64,000 bases of DNA from Massilia arenae (GCF_008014745.1 NZ_VPFD01000001.1:186001-250000), one strand, 5' to 3'. Counted from the first letter of the stretch, positions 46,633 to 55,450 are shown. Notes: generated by a model from the letters alone, not told the origin. Made by a program: numbers and translations.

Positions 46633-47187
46633 GTGCCGGATCTGAAAGAAACCCGCATCGACGGCGGCGTCGTCTACGACGGCCATTTTTTGAAAGTCGA
46701 GAAAGACCGCATCCGCCTGCCGGACGGCTCGGAGAGTCAGCGCGAGTTCTTCCGCCATCCCGGCGCCGTCGTGATCCTGCCGCTGTTGCCCGATGGCCGC
46801 GTGCTGCTCGAGCGCCAGTTCCGTTACCCGAACGGGCAGGTCTTCATCGAATTCCCTGCCGGGAAGATCGATCCGGGCGAAGACCATCTCGAATGCGCCA
46901 AGCGCGAGCTCAAGGAAGAAACCGGCTACACGGCGGGACGCTGGCGCTTCGTCTGCACCATCCATAACGCGATCGCCTATTCGGACGAGCACCTCGAGAT
47001 CTTCCTGGCCGAAGACATGACCGCGGGCGAGCAGCAGCTCGACGCCGGCGAATTCCTGGAGATATTCAGCGCCACCGTGCCCGAGCTGCTCGAGATGGTG
47101 CGCAAGGGCGAGATCACCGACGTCAAGACCATCATCGGCACCTTCTGGCTTGAGAAGATCCTGGCTGGCGACTGGACGCCTGGCTGA
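46633..47187 (+). CDS. NUDIX hydrolase, ADP-ribose pyrophosphatase type
   Basis: 184 residues. The full Nudix box is seen as GKIDPGEDHLECAKRELKEE followed by TGY (about residues 76-98), with the upstream strand VILPLLPDGRVLLERQFRYP typical of ADP-ribose pyrophosphatases (NudF-like). It would cleave ADP-ribose into AMP and ribose 5-phosphate. The start is GTG with GGAG seven bases upstream. It follows the nuo terminator, so it has its own promoter. Confidence 0.9.
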   Translation: MPDLKETRIDGGVVYDGHFLKVEKDRIRLPDGSESQREFFRHPGAVVILPLLPDGRVLLERQFRYPNGQVFIEFPAGKIDPGEDHLECAKRELKEETGYTAGRWRFVCTIHNAIAYSDEHLEIFLAEDMTAGEQQLDAGEFLEIFSATVPELLEMVRKGEITDVKTIIGTFWLEKILAGDWTPG

Positions 47188-47192
47188 CGATC

Positions 47193-47906
47193 ATGCGGCC
47201 GTGTCGGAGCCTGACCGTGCTGTCGGCCGCATTGGCGATTCTAGCCGCCGCCCCGGCCGCAGCCCAGGCCCGCACCCCGTTCCAGGTGCAATGCGAGGAC
47301 ACCATCGGCGAGACGATCTCGGTGCTGTCCAGCCGTGGCGAAGGCTACCGCATCGACAATACGCGTTCCTACCATGACCTGACGCGCCTGAAGGGCAGCG
47401 TGCGCCGCGGTTCCTGGGTGCTGGGCCTGACGCATACCGAGGCGCGGGTGAGCATCAAGGTCGGCGGGCGCATGTTGACGGATCGCGCCAGCGGTCATGA
47501 ATGCGTGGCGCCGCGTATCGACGTCAACCTGTATTACGCCCCCATCGTGATCTACGTCAGCCGCGAATTCCCGCCGGGATCGTGTTCCTACCGCGAAGTG
47601 CTGGCCCACGAGATGCGCCACCTGCAGACCTACCAGGATTTTTTGCCCAAGGCCGAAGCCATCGTTCGCGCCCGGCTGGCGGCGCGCTTCGCCGGCAAGC
47701 CGCTGTATGCGCCAATCGGACAAGCGCGATCCCTGCTCCAGCGCGAAGTCGACCGCAGCTGGATGCCCTACATTAAGCGTGAGATGGAAAAGGTCGAAGT
47801 ATTGCAGGCGGCCATTGATACGCCGCAGGAATACGCCCGCCTGGGCAAGGTTTGCGCAGGTGAGGTACAGTCTTTGCTTAGACAGGCAACACGAAGCAGT
47901 TCATGA
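47193..47906 (+). CDS. Secreted HExxH protein, putative metallopeptidase
   Basis: 237 residues with a signal peptide (cleavage near AAA-QAR, residue 24). The motif LAHEMRHLQTY has His139, Glu140 and His143, the zincin signature, within a region that also has two Cys near VQCEDTIGE and GHECVAP. I do not recognise a named family; proteolysis is inferred from the motif only. It overlaps the start of ispD by 4 bases (ATGA), an unrelated metabolic gene, so the two are co-transcribed. Confidence 0.75.
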   Translation: MRPCRSLTVLSAALAILAAAPAAAQARTPFQVQCEDTIGETISVLSSRGEGYRIDNTRSYHDLTRLKGSVRRGSWVLGLTHTEARVSIKVGGRMLTDRASGHECVAPRIDVNLYYAPIVIYVSREFPPGSCSYREVLAHEMRHLQTYQDFLPKAEAIVRARLAARFAGKPLYAPIGQARSLLQREVDRSWMPYIKREMEKVEVLQAAIDTPQEYARLGKVCAGEVQSLLRQATRSSS

Positions 47907-48640
47907 CGACCGAGCAAGCAAACGAAACGAACACGGCAGCGCGGCAGCATGTCGCCCTCATTCCGGCGGCCGGCGTCGGCGCCCGCATGGCGGCCGGCAG
48001 CCCCAAGCAATACCTGGCCATCGGCGCCAAGCCCATGCTGCGCCACACGGTCGATGCCTTTCTATCCAGCCCGCTGATCGCCCACACCTATGTGGTGGTG
48101 AGCGCGGACGATCCCTTCATCGACGGCGTACTGCCCGACGCAAAGGAACAGGGCAGCCGCGTCACCGTGCTGCGCTGCGGCGGCGCCACCCGCATGGAGT
48201 CGATCCGCAACGGCCTGCATGCGCTGCGCGACGTGATCGGCGCACAAGACCGCGTGCTGGTCCACGACGCCGCCCGGCCGGGCCTGAACGCCGCGCTGAT
48301 CGAACGCCTGATCGTTGAAACGGGCGACCACGCAGCCGGCGGCCTGCTGGCCCTGCCCGTGGTCGATACCGTCAAGCGCCGGGACGGCGATCATGTCGCC
48401 ACCGTCCCGCGCGACGGCCTGTGGCTGGCCCAGACCCCGCAGATGTTTTCCTACGCGCTGCTATGCCGCGCGCTCGACGCGGCCACGGATCCGGCCGCGA
48501 TCACCGACGACGCCAGCGCCATCGAGGCGCTGGGCCTGGCCCCGAGACTGGTCGAAGGCCATCCGCGCAACCTGAAAGTCACGCTGCCATCCGACATCCG
48601 CATCGCCGAGATGTACCTGGCGCTCGATTCCACCATTTGA
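47903..48640 (+). CDS. ispD: 2-C-methyl-D-erythritol 4-phosphate cytidylyltransferase
   Basis: 245 residues. Third enzyme of the MEP isoprenoid pathway, joining CTP and MEP. The CTP-binding loop [18 protein letters not shown] (about 20-37), [10 protein letters not shown], and [11 protein letters not shown] are all conserved. Forms an ispD-ispF pair as in most proteobacteria, 19 bases apart. Confidence 0.95.
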   Translation: MTTEQANETNTAARQHVALIPAAGVGARMAAGSPKQYLAIGAKPMLRHTVDAFLSSPLIAHTYVVVSADDPFIDGVLPDAKEQGSRVTVLRCGGATRMESIRNGLHALRDVIGAQDRVLVHDAARPGLNAALIERLIVETGDHAAGGLLALPVVDTVKRRDGDHVATVPRDGLWLAQTPQMFSYALLCRALDAATDPAAITDDASAIEALGLAPRLVEGHPRNLKVTLPSDIRIAEMYLALDSTI

Positions 48641-48659
48641 CCGACACGAACCACACACC

Positions 48660-49175
48660 ATGGCACTCGCATCCTACAACCCCAATCCACCGTTTCGCAT
48701 CGGCACCGGCTACGACAACCACGCGCTGGTCGAAGGCCGCAAGCTGATCGTCGGCGGCGTCACTATCCCGCATCGCCTGGGCCTCCTGGGCCATTCCGAC
48801 GCCGACGTGCTGCTGCATGCGATCATCGATTCGCTGCTGGGCGCGGCCGCGCTGGGCGATATCGGCAAGCATTTCCCGGACACCGACCCGATGTTCGCCG
48901 GCGCCGATTCGCGCACCCTGCTGCGCGAAGTCGCGCACCGCGTGCTGAACTCGGGCTACACCATCGGCAATATCGACGCCACCGTCATCGCCCAGCAGCC
49001 GAAGATGGCGCCGCACATCCCGCTGATGGTCTCGCGCATCGCCGAAGACCTGGGCGTGTCGCCGCAGCAGGTGAACATCAAGGCCAAGACCAACGAAAAG
49101 CTGGGCTACCTGGGCCGCGAAGAGGGCATGGCGGCGCATTCGACGGCGCTCTTGATCCGGGCCGCCACGGAATAG
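48660..49175 (+). CDS. ispF: 2-C-methyl-D-erythritol 2,4-cyclodiphosphate synthase
   Basis: 171 residues. Trimeric zinc enzyme forming the cyclic diphosphate in the MEP pathway. The metal-binding D-x-H ([13 protein letters not shown]) and [20 protein letters not shown] with [11 protein letters not shown] are present, as are C-terminal [20 protein letters not shown] residues. The N-terminus is about 10 residues longer than in E. coli. Confidence 0.96.
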   Translation: MALASYNPNPPFRIGTGYDNHALVEGRKLIVGGVTIPHRLGLLGHSDADVLLHAIIDSLLGAAALGDIGKHFPDTDPMFAGADSRTLLREVAHRVLNSGYTIGNIDATVIAQQPKMAPHIPLMVSRIAEDLGVSPQQVNIKAKTNEKLGYLGREEGMAAHSTALLIRAATE

Positions 49176-49203
49176 TATTGACGGGCTTCGGCAAAGGTCG
49201 AAA

Positions 49204-49222
49204 AGGCAATCTATAATTGCCT
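49204..49222 (+). promoter_or_regulatory. -10 box inside a dyad, immediately before the MFS start codon
   Basis: A perfect TATAAT (49212-49217) lies within an inverted repeat, AGGCAAT and ATTGCCT around CTATA. The start codon of the MFS gene begins 6 bases after the -10 box, where transcription would begin, so the mRNA may be leaderless. The -35 region is poor (TTCGGC with a 19-base spacer). Confidence 0.5.
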
Positions 49223-49223
49223 G

Positions 49224-50486
49224 ATGACCAACGCCAACCCAGCACTTTCGCCGCGCGCGGCCTGGACCCTGATCCTGATCGCCAGCGCCATCATGATGAT
49301 CACGATGGGCGCGCGGCTGACGAGCGGCCTGTTCCTGTCGCCGCTGAACACCGCGACCGGGCTGGGCGTGGCCAGCATCAGCTTCGTGATGGCAGTGGCC
49401 CAGCTGATGTGGGGCGCGGCCCAGCCGGTCTTCGGCGCCGTCGCCGACAAATACGGGCCGGGCAGGGTGATCGCCCTCGGCGGGGTGATGCTGGCGGCGG
49501 GTACCGCCGCTACGCCCTTCGTCGATTCGCAGTGGGCGCTGCTGCTCACGATGGGCTTTCTGTCGGCGGCCGGGGCCGGGGCCGGCAGCTTCTCGATCCT
49601 GATCGGCGCCACCGCCCAGCGTCTGCCCGCCGAGCGGCGCGCCTTTGCTTCGGGCTTCATCAACGCCGGCGGCTCCTTCGGCCAGTTCGTGTTCGCGCCG
49701 CTGATGGGCGCCATCATCGCCGGCGCCGGTTGGATCTGGGCGATGCTCACCATGGCCGCCGCTACCTTGCTGACCATTCCGCTGGCCTGGCCGCTGCGTG
49801 GCAGGAAAGTCGCTGCCGCTTCTGTCACTACTCCTGCTGCACCTGCTGCGTCCCAGCCGGCTCTTCCATCGGTCTCGCTCAGCCAGCAACTGCGCGAGGC
49901 CATGCGCGACCGTAGCTATATCTGCCTGCACCTTGGCTTTTTCACCTGCGGCTTCCACATCGCCTTCCTGGTTACCCACCTGCCGGGCGAGGTCGCGATG
50001 TGCGGCCTGCCGGCCAGCGTCTCGGCCACGGCCCTGGCCCTGATCGGCCTGTTCAACATCGCTGGCAGCCTGGGCGCCGGGATGCTGGCCTCGCGTTATC
50101 GCATGAAGTCGCTGCTGTTCTGGATCTATGCCAGCCGCGCCGTGTTGGTGGGCATCTACCTGCTGGCGCCGAAGACCGAGTGGACCTTCTACCTGTTCGC
50201 CGCCGCGCTCGGCGCCACCTGGCTGGCTACCGTCCCCCCGACGGCCGGCCTGGTCGGCAAACTGTTCGGCGTGCGCTACCTGGCCACGCTGTTCGGCATG
50301 ACCCTGCTGTCGCACCAGATCGGCGGCTTCTTCGGCGCCTGGCTGGGCGGACTGGCCGTGGTGCACACCGGGGACTATAGCTGGATGTGGTATGCCGACA
50401 TGGTGCTCGCGCTGGCGGCGGCGCTGGTGAACCTGCCGATCCGCGAAGCGGCGGTGGTGCGCGCGCCCAAGCTGGCGGGGGCTTGA
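49224..50486 (+). CDS. MFS transporter
   Basis: 420 residues with 12 predicted membrane helices and a central loop near residue 195-225. The A-motif region reads GAVADKYGPGRVIALGG, typical of the major facilitator family; the general pattern resembles monocarboxylate/OFA-type members, but the substrate is unknown. No Shine-Dalgarno sequence precedes the ATG. Two bases after the stop a small hypothetical gene starts. Confidence 0.88.
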   Translation: MTNANPALSPRAAWTLILIASAIMMITMGARLTSGLFLSPLNTATGLGVASISFVMAVAQLMWGAAQPVFGAVADKYGPGRVIALGGVMLAAGTAATPFVDSQWALLLTMGFLSAAGAGAGSFSILIGATAQRLPAERRAFASGFINAGGSFGQFVFAPLMGAIIAGAGWIWAMLTMAAATLLTIPLAWPLRGRKVAAASVTTPAAPAASQPALPSVSLSQQLREAMRDRSYICLHLGFFTCGFHIAFLVTHLPGEVAMCGLPASVSATALALIGLFNIAGSLGAGMLASRYRMKSLLFWIYASRAVLVGIYLLAPKTEWTFYLFAAALGATWLATVPPTAGLVGKLFGVRYLATLFGMTLLSHQIGGFFGAWLGGLAVVHTGDYSWMWYADMVLALAAALVNLPIREAAVVRAPKLAGA

Positions 50487-50488
50487 CG

Positions 50489-50797
50489 ATGACGCGCGAC
50501 GCCTGGGCCTACCGCGAGGTGGCGGTCGAATCGGTGCTCGACCCGCGCAGCGGCAAGCCGCGCATCCGACCGGTGTCGGGGCAGGCCTTTGCGACCGATA
50601 TGCGGGTGCAGTGTTCGCGCAGCCTGATCGACACGTCGCGCTATCCCGTGGGCACGCGATTCCTGCTGTCCGTACGGATCAGCGACCGTCAGGGTGGCGA
50701 GCCATTCCTGTACGCCTGGCATGGCGATCCGGTGACAGTCATGAGCAAGGCAAAGGTGGCGCGCTTCCTGCAGATGTACCGGCGTTTGCGGTTGTAA
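50489..50797 (+). CDS. Hypothetical small protein
   Basis: 102 residues, no signal peptide or membrane segment, rich in Arg (ending KVARFLQMYRRLRL). I do not recognise a family. It starts two bases after the MFS gene (TGACG-ATG), which suggests coupled translation. The frame is open upstream inside the MFS gene but that part is a shadow. Confidence 0.7.
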   Translation: MTRDAWAYREVAVESVLDPRSGKPRIRPVSGQAFATDMRVQCSRSLIDTSRYPVGTRFLLSVRISDRQGGEPFLYAWHGDPVTVMSKAKVARFLQMYRRLRL

Positions 50798-50805
50798 ACG
50801 GGACG

Positions 50806-50831
50806 AAAAAAAAGCCGCGAGATTCGCGGCT
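50806..50831 (-). terminator. Rho-independent terminator of the nuoA2 transcript
   Basis: Stem AGCCGCGA/TCGCGGCT with loop of 3 bases; on the minus strand it is followed by eight Ts. It lies just after the 61-residue membrane-protein gene and 11 bases beyond the convergent hypothetical gene. Confidence 0.88.
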
Positions 50832-50839
50832 ATAGAGTT

Positions 50840-51025
50840 CTAGTCGATGGTGGGAGGAGGGACGCCGACCCCGGTGGCCAACACGAACAGGCTCAGGGCA
50901 ATCCCCGTGCCGGCGATGGTCGCCAGCAGCGCCGCGGTGCGCGGCTTGGCGTTCTTGTGTGAGCGCCAGGCGGCATCGAGCAGGCCGATGCCGATTACCA
51001 GGTTCACGAACAGCATGGCGTCCAT
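50840..51025 (-). CDS. Small hypothetical membrane protein
   Basis: 61 residues with two hydrophobic segments (about 4-19 and 32-53), separated by RSHKNAKPRTA. No family recognised. It begins 6 bases after the second nuoA and ends before a terminator, so the two form a short operon. The ribosome site is weak, so expression is less sure. Confidence 0.55.
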   Translation of the reverse strand: MDAMLFVNLVIGIGLLDAAWRSHKNAKPRTAALLATIAGTGIALSLFVLATGVGVPPPTID

Positions 51026-51031
51026 CGCGGC

Positions 51032-51391
51032 TTAATCCCAGTCCAGCGCGCCTTTTTTCCATTCGTAGGCCAGGCCGATGGTCAGCAGGCCCAGGAACAC
51101 CATCATGGCCCAGAAACCGGTCGAGCCGATGTCGGTCATGACGACCGCCCAAGGCACCAGGAAGGCGACTTCCAGGTCGAACAGGATGAACAGGATCGCG
51201 ACCAGGTAGAAGCGCACGTCGAACTGCATGCGCGCATCGCCGAAGGCTTCGAAACCGCACTCGTACTGCGACAGCTTCTCGGGATCGGGACGGTGCGGGC
51301 CCAGTACGCGGCCCAGCACCTGGGGCGCGACGCCGACCAGGATGCCGATGATGATGAACATGAGTACGGGGAAGTATTCTTCGAGATTCAT
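51032..51391 (-). CDS. Second NADH-quinone oxidoreductase subunit A (orphan NuoA paralogue)
   Basis: 119 residues, the same length as the operon NuoA and about two-thirds identical by eye; conserved [39 protein letters not shown] and [13 protein letters not shown]. The differences cluster in the third helix ([20 protein letters not shown]). It stands alone, on the opposite strand about 20 kb from nuoA, with no other complex I gene beside it. It may be an alternative subunit for complex I or part of another electron carrier. Start MNLEEYF. Confidence 0.9.
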   Translation of the reverse strand: MNLEEYFPVLMFIIIGILVGVAPQVLGRVLGPHRPDPEKLSQYECGFEAFGDARMQFDVRFYLVAILFILFDLEVAFLVPWAVVMTDIGSTGFWAMMVFLGLLTIGLAYEWKKGALDWD

Positions 51392-51628
51392 GGTTCTGCT
51401 GCGCGATGATGCGCGTGGGTTGATAAAGGAATGATGCGGCCTCGACAGGCAAAGTTGGGCTCGATTCTAACCGCATATAACCCTGTTGCCAACCAAGCAT
51501 TTTGCGTGCAATTACTGTGTTTACGTCGGTATTTACGCGTAACTGCCATCGATCCGCTCCGTGCGCGACGCAAACTGGTTATCATCAGGGGTTGGCAAAT
51601 CGACCTCATTCAAACCCAAAGGAGCACC

Positions 51629-52183
51629 ATGGCCTCGAAAAAAATCGCCGTCCTCGTCGGCAGCCTGCGCAAGGATTCGTACACCCGCCGCGTCGCCCAC
51701 AGCCTGATCGAGTCGGCGCCGGAAGGGCTCGAACTGACGATCGTCGAACTGCGCGACCTGCCGCTGTATAACGAGGACGACGAGACCGATCCGCCCCCGA
51801 GCGTGTTCGCGGCCTTTCGCGATGCCATCCGCCAGGCCGACGGCATCCTGTTCTGCACCCCGGAATACAACCGCTCGGTGCCGGGCGCGCTCAAGAATGC
51901 GATCGACGTCGGCTCGCGCCCCTACGGCAAGGCGGCTTTCGCCGACAAGCCCTGCGCCATCGTCAGCGTCTCGCCGGGCGCGCTGGGCGGCTTCGGCGCC
52001 AACCACCACCTGCGCCAGATGCTGCCGTTCCTGAACATGCCGACCATGCCGGCGCCGGAAGCCTATGTCGGCGGCGTCGCCGGCAAGTACGAGGGAGACA
52101 AGCTGGTCGACGAATCGTCGCGCGCCTTCTTCCAGAAATTCATGGCCGCCTTTGGCGCCTGGGTGGAGCAGCATGCCAAATAA
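51629..52183 (+). CDS. NADPH-dependent FMN reductase family protein
   Basis: 184 residues, flavodoxin-like fold. The FMN phosphate loop VGSLRKDSYTRRVAHSL and the loop TPEYNRSVPGALKNAIDVGSRP are typical of NAD(P)H-dependent FMN/quinone/azo-type reductases (ChrR/YieF group). A strong AAAGGAG is placed 5 bases before ATG. The 237 bases between this and nuoA2 hold both divergent promoters but no clear boxes. Confidence 0.9.
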   Translation: MASKKIAVLVGSLRKDSYTRRVAHSLIESAPEGLELTIVELRDLPLYNEDDETDPPPSVFAAFRDAIRQADGILFCTPEYNRSVPGALKNAIDVGSRPYGKAAFADKPCAIVSVSPGALGGFGANHHLRQMLPFLNMPTMPAPEAYVGGVAGKYEGDKLVDESSRAFFQKFMAAFGAWVEQHAK

Positions 52184-52216
52184 TGGCCAGGCTGCGCCGG
52201 CGGGAAACTACTACAG

Positions 52217-53128
52217 ATGATTCGCGCGAGCGACAGCAAGATCGATAGCAAATTCGTGCCAACCCCGCCGCGCGACCTGCCCACGCTGCTGGGCCGTCCG
52301 CCGGACGGCTGGCGCGCGCGCATGTTCGACGTCATCTTCGGCAACGACACGCCGGCCGGGCGCCGCTTCGATATCGTGCTGGTGGTCCTGATCCTGCTCA
52401 GCATCCTGGTGGTGATCCTCGACAGCGTGCCCTCGATCTACAGCGAGTATTCCGGCGTGACCTCGGTGCTCGAATGGGGCTTCACGATCCTGTTCACGAT
52501 CGAATACATCGCGCGCCTGGTGTGCATCCAACGCCCGGTGCGCTATGCGCGCAGCTTCTACGGGATCATCGACCTGGTGTCGGTGCTGCCGACCTACCTG
52601 TCGCTGCTGCTGCCCGGCAGCCAGGTGTTCCTGGACGTGCGCATCCTGCGCCTGCTGCGTGTCTTCCGCATCTTCAAGCTGACCTTGTACATCGAGGAAT
52701 ACACGCGCCTGGGCGAAGCCCTGGTCGCCAGCCGGCGCAAGATCATGGTGTTCCTGTCGGTGGTGCTGATGCTGATCCTGATCCTTGGCACCGTGATGTA
52801 CGTGATCGAGGGGCCGGACAACGGCTTCACCAGCATCCCGATGTCGATGTACTGGGCCACGGTGACCATCACCACGGTGGGCTATGGCGACATGGTGCCG
52901 CACACGCCGGTGGGCAAGGCGATCGCCTCGTTCATGGTGCTGCTGGGCTGGGGCATCCTGGCGGTGCCGACCGGGATCGTGTCGGCCGAGATGACGTCGC
53001 AGAAGATGTCGCGCCACGCCCCACGCGGCACGCCGCGCCAGTGCGGCGCCTGCGGCAGCGGCGACCACGACCCGCGCGCCCACTTCTGCAAGGATTGCGG
53101 CGCGCCGCTGGCGCCGGCCACGGAGTAA
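52217..53128 (+). CDS. Voltage-gated potassium-type ion channel with C-terminal zinc ribbon
   Basis: 303 residues. Six helices: S1 at about 52-70, S4 with repeated Arg/Lys (RILRLLRVFRIFKL, residues 142-155), pore helix and selectivity filter TTVGYGD (219-225), S6 at about 232-258. After S6 comes a short zinc ribbon with Cys276, Cys279, Cys291 and Cys294 (CGAC, CKDC). The filter predicts K+ selectivity. The zinc ribbon might aid tetramer assembly. It may be in one transcript with the FMN reductase (33-base gap). Confidence 0.88.
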   Translation: MIRASDSKIDSKFVPTPPRDLPTLLGRPPDGWRARMFDVIFGNDTPAGRRFDIVLVVLILLSILVVILDSVPSIYSEYSGVTSVLEWGFTILFTIEYIARLVCIQRPVRYARSFYGIIDLVSVLPTYLSLLLPGSQVFLDVRILRLLRVFRIFKLTLYIEEYTRLGEALVASRRKIMVFLSVVLMLILILGTVMYVIEGPDNGFTSIPMSMYWATVTITTVGYGDMVPHTPVGKAIASFMVLLGWGILAVPTGIVSAEMTSQKMSRHAPRGTPRQCGACGSGDHDPRAHFCKDCGAPLAPATE

Positions 53129-53180
53129 CGCGAGGGGCTTGCACCGCGCACCATGATGGCGAGCGGTGCACCGCGATCGC

Positions 53181-53993
53181 TCAGGCCATTGCAGCGTGCA
53201 TCGTGTACCGCGAAGGTGCATGTATTGGTGCATGCACCGGCGCGCGCGGCGGCGCAGGGCGCGCCAGCGTGACCGTCGGCGGCGCGGCCGCATCGCGCTC
53301 GAGCCAGTAGTTGAACTGGCCGAAGCTGGGCTGCGCGCCTGCGTCGACATCCTGGAAGAAATCCTCGAGCATCTGGCGATAGGCGGCGCGGCGCGAGAAG
53401 CCGTCGTTGCTGGCCGCATAGCGCGCGGCGGCGGCGCGGAAGATCGCACGCATCCGTTCATCGGTATTGGTGCCGGTGCCCGCGCCCTTGCGCGGACGGC
53501 CGCGCTTGATGCCGGCCGTGACCGCGCGGGTGCGGCCGGGGGCGCCCGAGTTGCCGTAGTCCGGCAGCAGGGCGTCGGGCGTCTGGCCGCGCTCCCAGTA
53601 ACGGCGCAGGTAGCGCAGGATGCTCGATTTCGACATGCCGTGGGCGGCGGCGTAGCCGGCCATCAGCGTGGCGCGCTGGCGCGGATCGTACAGCGCGTGG
53701 CGGTCGGCGTGCAGGGCGCGCACGGCCGACCAGGCCTTGGCCTGCAAGTTCAAATAGCCCTGCGGCACCGGTTCGCGCGGCGGCGCCGCGGCGAACGGGT
53801 CGACCAGCAGGCGCCGCGCACGGCCGGATGCCAGCGCTTCTTCCAGCGCCGCCACCGGCGTCGGCTCGGGCATGGCGGCATGGCTGCCCAGTTGATAGGT
53901 CCAGGCCAGCGCCTGCGGCTGGTCGATCCACAGCACGCGGACCGTGCAGCCCGGCATGCCCGCGAGTTCGACTACATCGTTCTGTCCAATCAT
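53181..53993 (-). pseudogene. N-terminal half of a TnsB/Mu-type transposase, DDE domain missing
   Basis: 270 residues. Resembles the DNA-binding part of TnsB-like transposases of Tn7 relatives: GYLNLQAKAWSAVRALH, helix-turn-helix AHGMSKSSILRYLRRYWERG, then ALLPDYGNSGAPGRTR, KRGRPRKG and PSFGQFNYWLERD. Full-size TnsB has about 700 residues; here the frame runs past YWLERD into a Pro/His-rich tail and stops, with no DDE domain in any frame nearby. The start at 53993 has an excellent GGGAGG site, so the fragment may still be translated. No tnsA, tnsC or tniQ in the window. Confidence 0.72.
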
Positions 53994-54108
53994 CTTTACC
54001 TCCCACAAAGCCCTTGGAATCCAGGGTGCTTTCTTACATGCAAGGATCGGGCCAGCTCGCGTACCGGGGAGGCGGGGATGTTCTATGCACCTCAACTGTG
54101 CACGAGTG

Positions 54109-55371
54109 TCATATCCCGGTTCCGCTCTTGCCAGCAGATGTGTGAGTTCGACATCCACCTGGCCCAGGCCGGAAAACCACGTTGGCCGCGCTGGAAGCCG
54201 CGCCCGCCCGGGGCGCCAGGCCGAACAGCGGGCGTGCCCAGCGCAGGCGGCGCACGGCTTCGTACAGCGCAAAGCTGCCGGTCGCGGTCAAAACCATCAC
54301 CAGCAGCGCCTCGACGCCGGGCGCCAGGTTCAGCGGCTTGAAGGCGTGCGCCATGACCACGATCAGGGTCTGGTGCGCGATATAGACCGGGAATACCGCA
54401 TCGGTGAGGTAGCGGCGCGCCGGCCCGTCGCGGTCCAGGTGGCGGCGCGCGAAACCGCAGGCCGCGACGATGGCGCTCCAGGCGCACAGCGTGTACACGC
54501 AGCGCATGATGGGAACCCAGATCGCCATCATCTGCGCGCTGTGCTCATGGTGGGGCGCGGCGTACCAGGCCACGATGGCGGCCCAGCCGGCCAGCGCGAT
54601 GCCGAGCGCGATCCAGCGCACGCCCTCCATGCGTTCCCACACGGGGCGGCTGCCTGCCACCAGGGCGCCCAGCAGGAACATCGGCAGGTAGGTGGCATGG
54701 TTGAACCAGTCGTCGACCAGCGCGTGGCTGCTCGGGAAGCGGTCGGCCAGCAGGATGCGCACCACGGCGAGGAACAGCGCCGGCAGCACCAGCAGCTTCC
54801 AGCCTTTCAATATGGCGGCGGTGCGCCCGGCCAGCGCCTCGATGCGGGCATTGCCCAGCAGCGCCGCGCAGGCGGCCAGCACCAGCGTGTAGACCCACAG
54901 GTAGGCAACGAACCACAGGTGGTTCCAGGTCGGCAGGACCAGGCAGCCGTCCTGGCAGAAGCCGCCGTAGCCGACGAGATACAGGCGCATGAACGCCACG
55001 AAGCCGTCGGCATAGCCGAGCTTCTCGACCACCTCCAGCCAGGGCTGGGGCGGCACGATGACCAGCATGCCGAACAGCAGCGGCAGCAGCAGGCGCAGGC
55101 TGCGCCGGCGCACGAAGGCGCCGGGAGCGGTCTTGTGCAGCATGAAATGCGAGGCCGCGCCGGCCACGAAGAACAGCAGGCTCAGACGCCACGGAGAGGA
55201 CAGCAGCATGAACGGTTCCGGGCCGGTCCCGGCATGCGGGCTTTTCACATGCCAGCCCCAGCTCACGTAGTACATGCCCACGTGATAGGCGATCAGCACG
55301 AAGAAGGCCAGGATACGGACCCAGTCGAGGAAATACAGGCGTTGATTGTCCGCGGAAGTGGTTGGCTGCAT
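54109..55371 (-). CDS. Membrane acyltransferase (acyltransferase 3 / OpgC-like)
   Basis: 420 residues with about ten membrane helices. The N-terminal RLYFLDWVRILAFFVLIAYHV contains the conserved R and H of the acyltransferase-3 family. Such proteins transfer acetyl or succinyl groups to sugars or glucans in the envelope. The C-terminal 25 residues (ending GCRTHTSAGKSGTGI) are unlike a membrane protein and may be a fortuitous extension up to the transposase remnant junction. It is followed upstream on the same strand by the LytTR regulator (79-base gap). Confidence 0.85.
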   Translation of the reverse strand: MQPTTSADNQRLYFLDWVRILAFFVLIAYHVGMYYVSWGWHVKSPHAGTGPEPFMLLSSPWRLSLLFFVAGAASHFMLHKTAPGAFVRRRSLRLLLPLLFGMLVIVPPQPWLEVVEKLGYADGFVAFMRLYLVGYGGFCQDGCLVLPTWNHLWFVAYLWVYTLVLAACAALLGNARIEALAGRTAAILKGWKLLVLPALFLAVVRILLADRFPSSHALVDDWFNHATYLPMFLLGALVAGSRPVWERMEGVRWIALGIALAGWAAIVAWYAAPHHEHSAQMMAIWVPIMRCVYTLCAWSAIVAACGFARRHLDRDGPARRYLTDAVFPVYIAHQTLIVVMAHAFKPLNLAPGVEALLVMVLTATGSFALYEAVRRLRWARPLFGLAPRAGAASSAANVVFRPGPGGCRTHTSAGKSGTGI

Positions 55372-55450
55372 GGCGCGCTCTTGTCATGATGGAGGCGCCA
55401 GCATCGCGCGCATGAGGGCAAGAGGCCAGCGCCAGGGGGCGAACCGGGTC

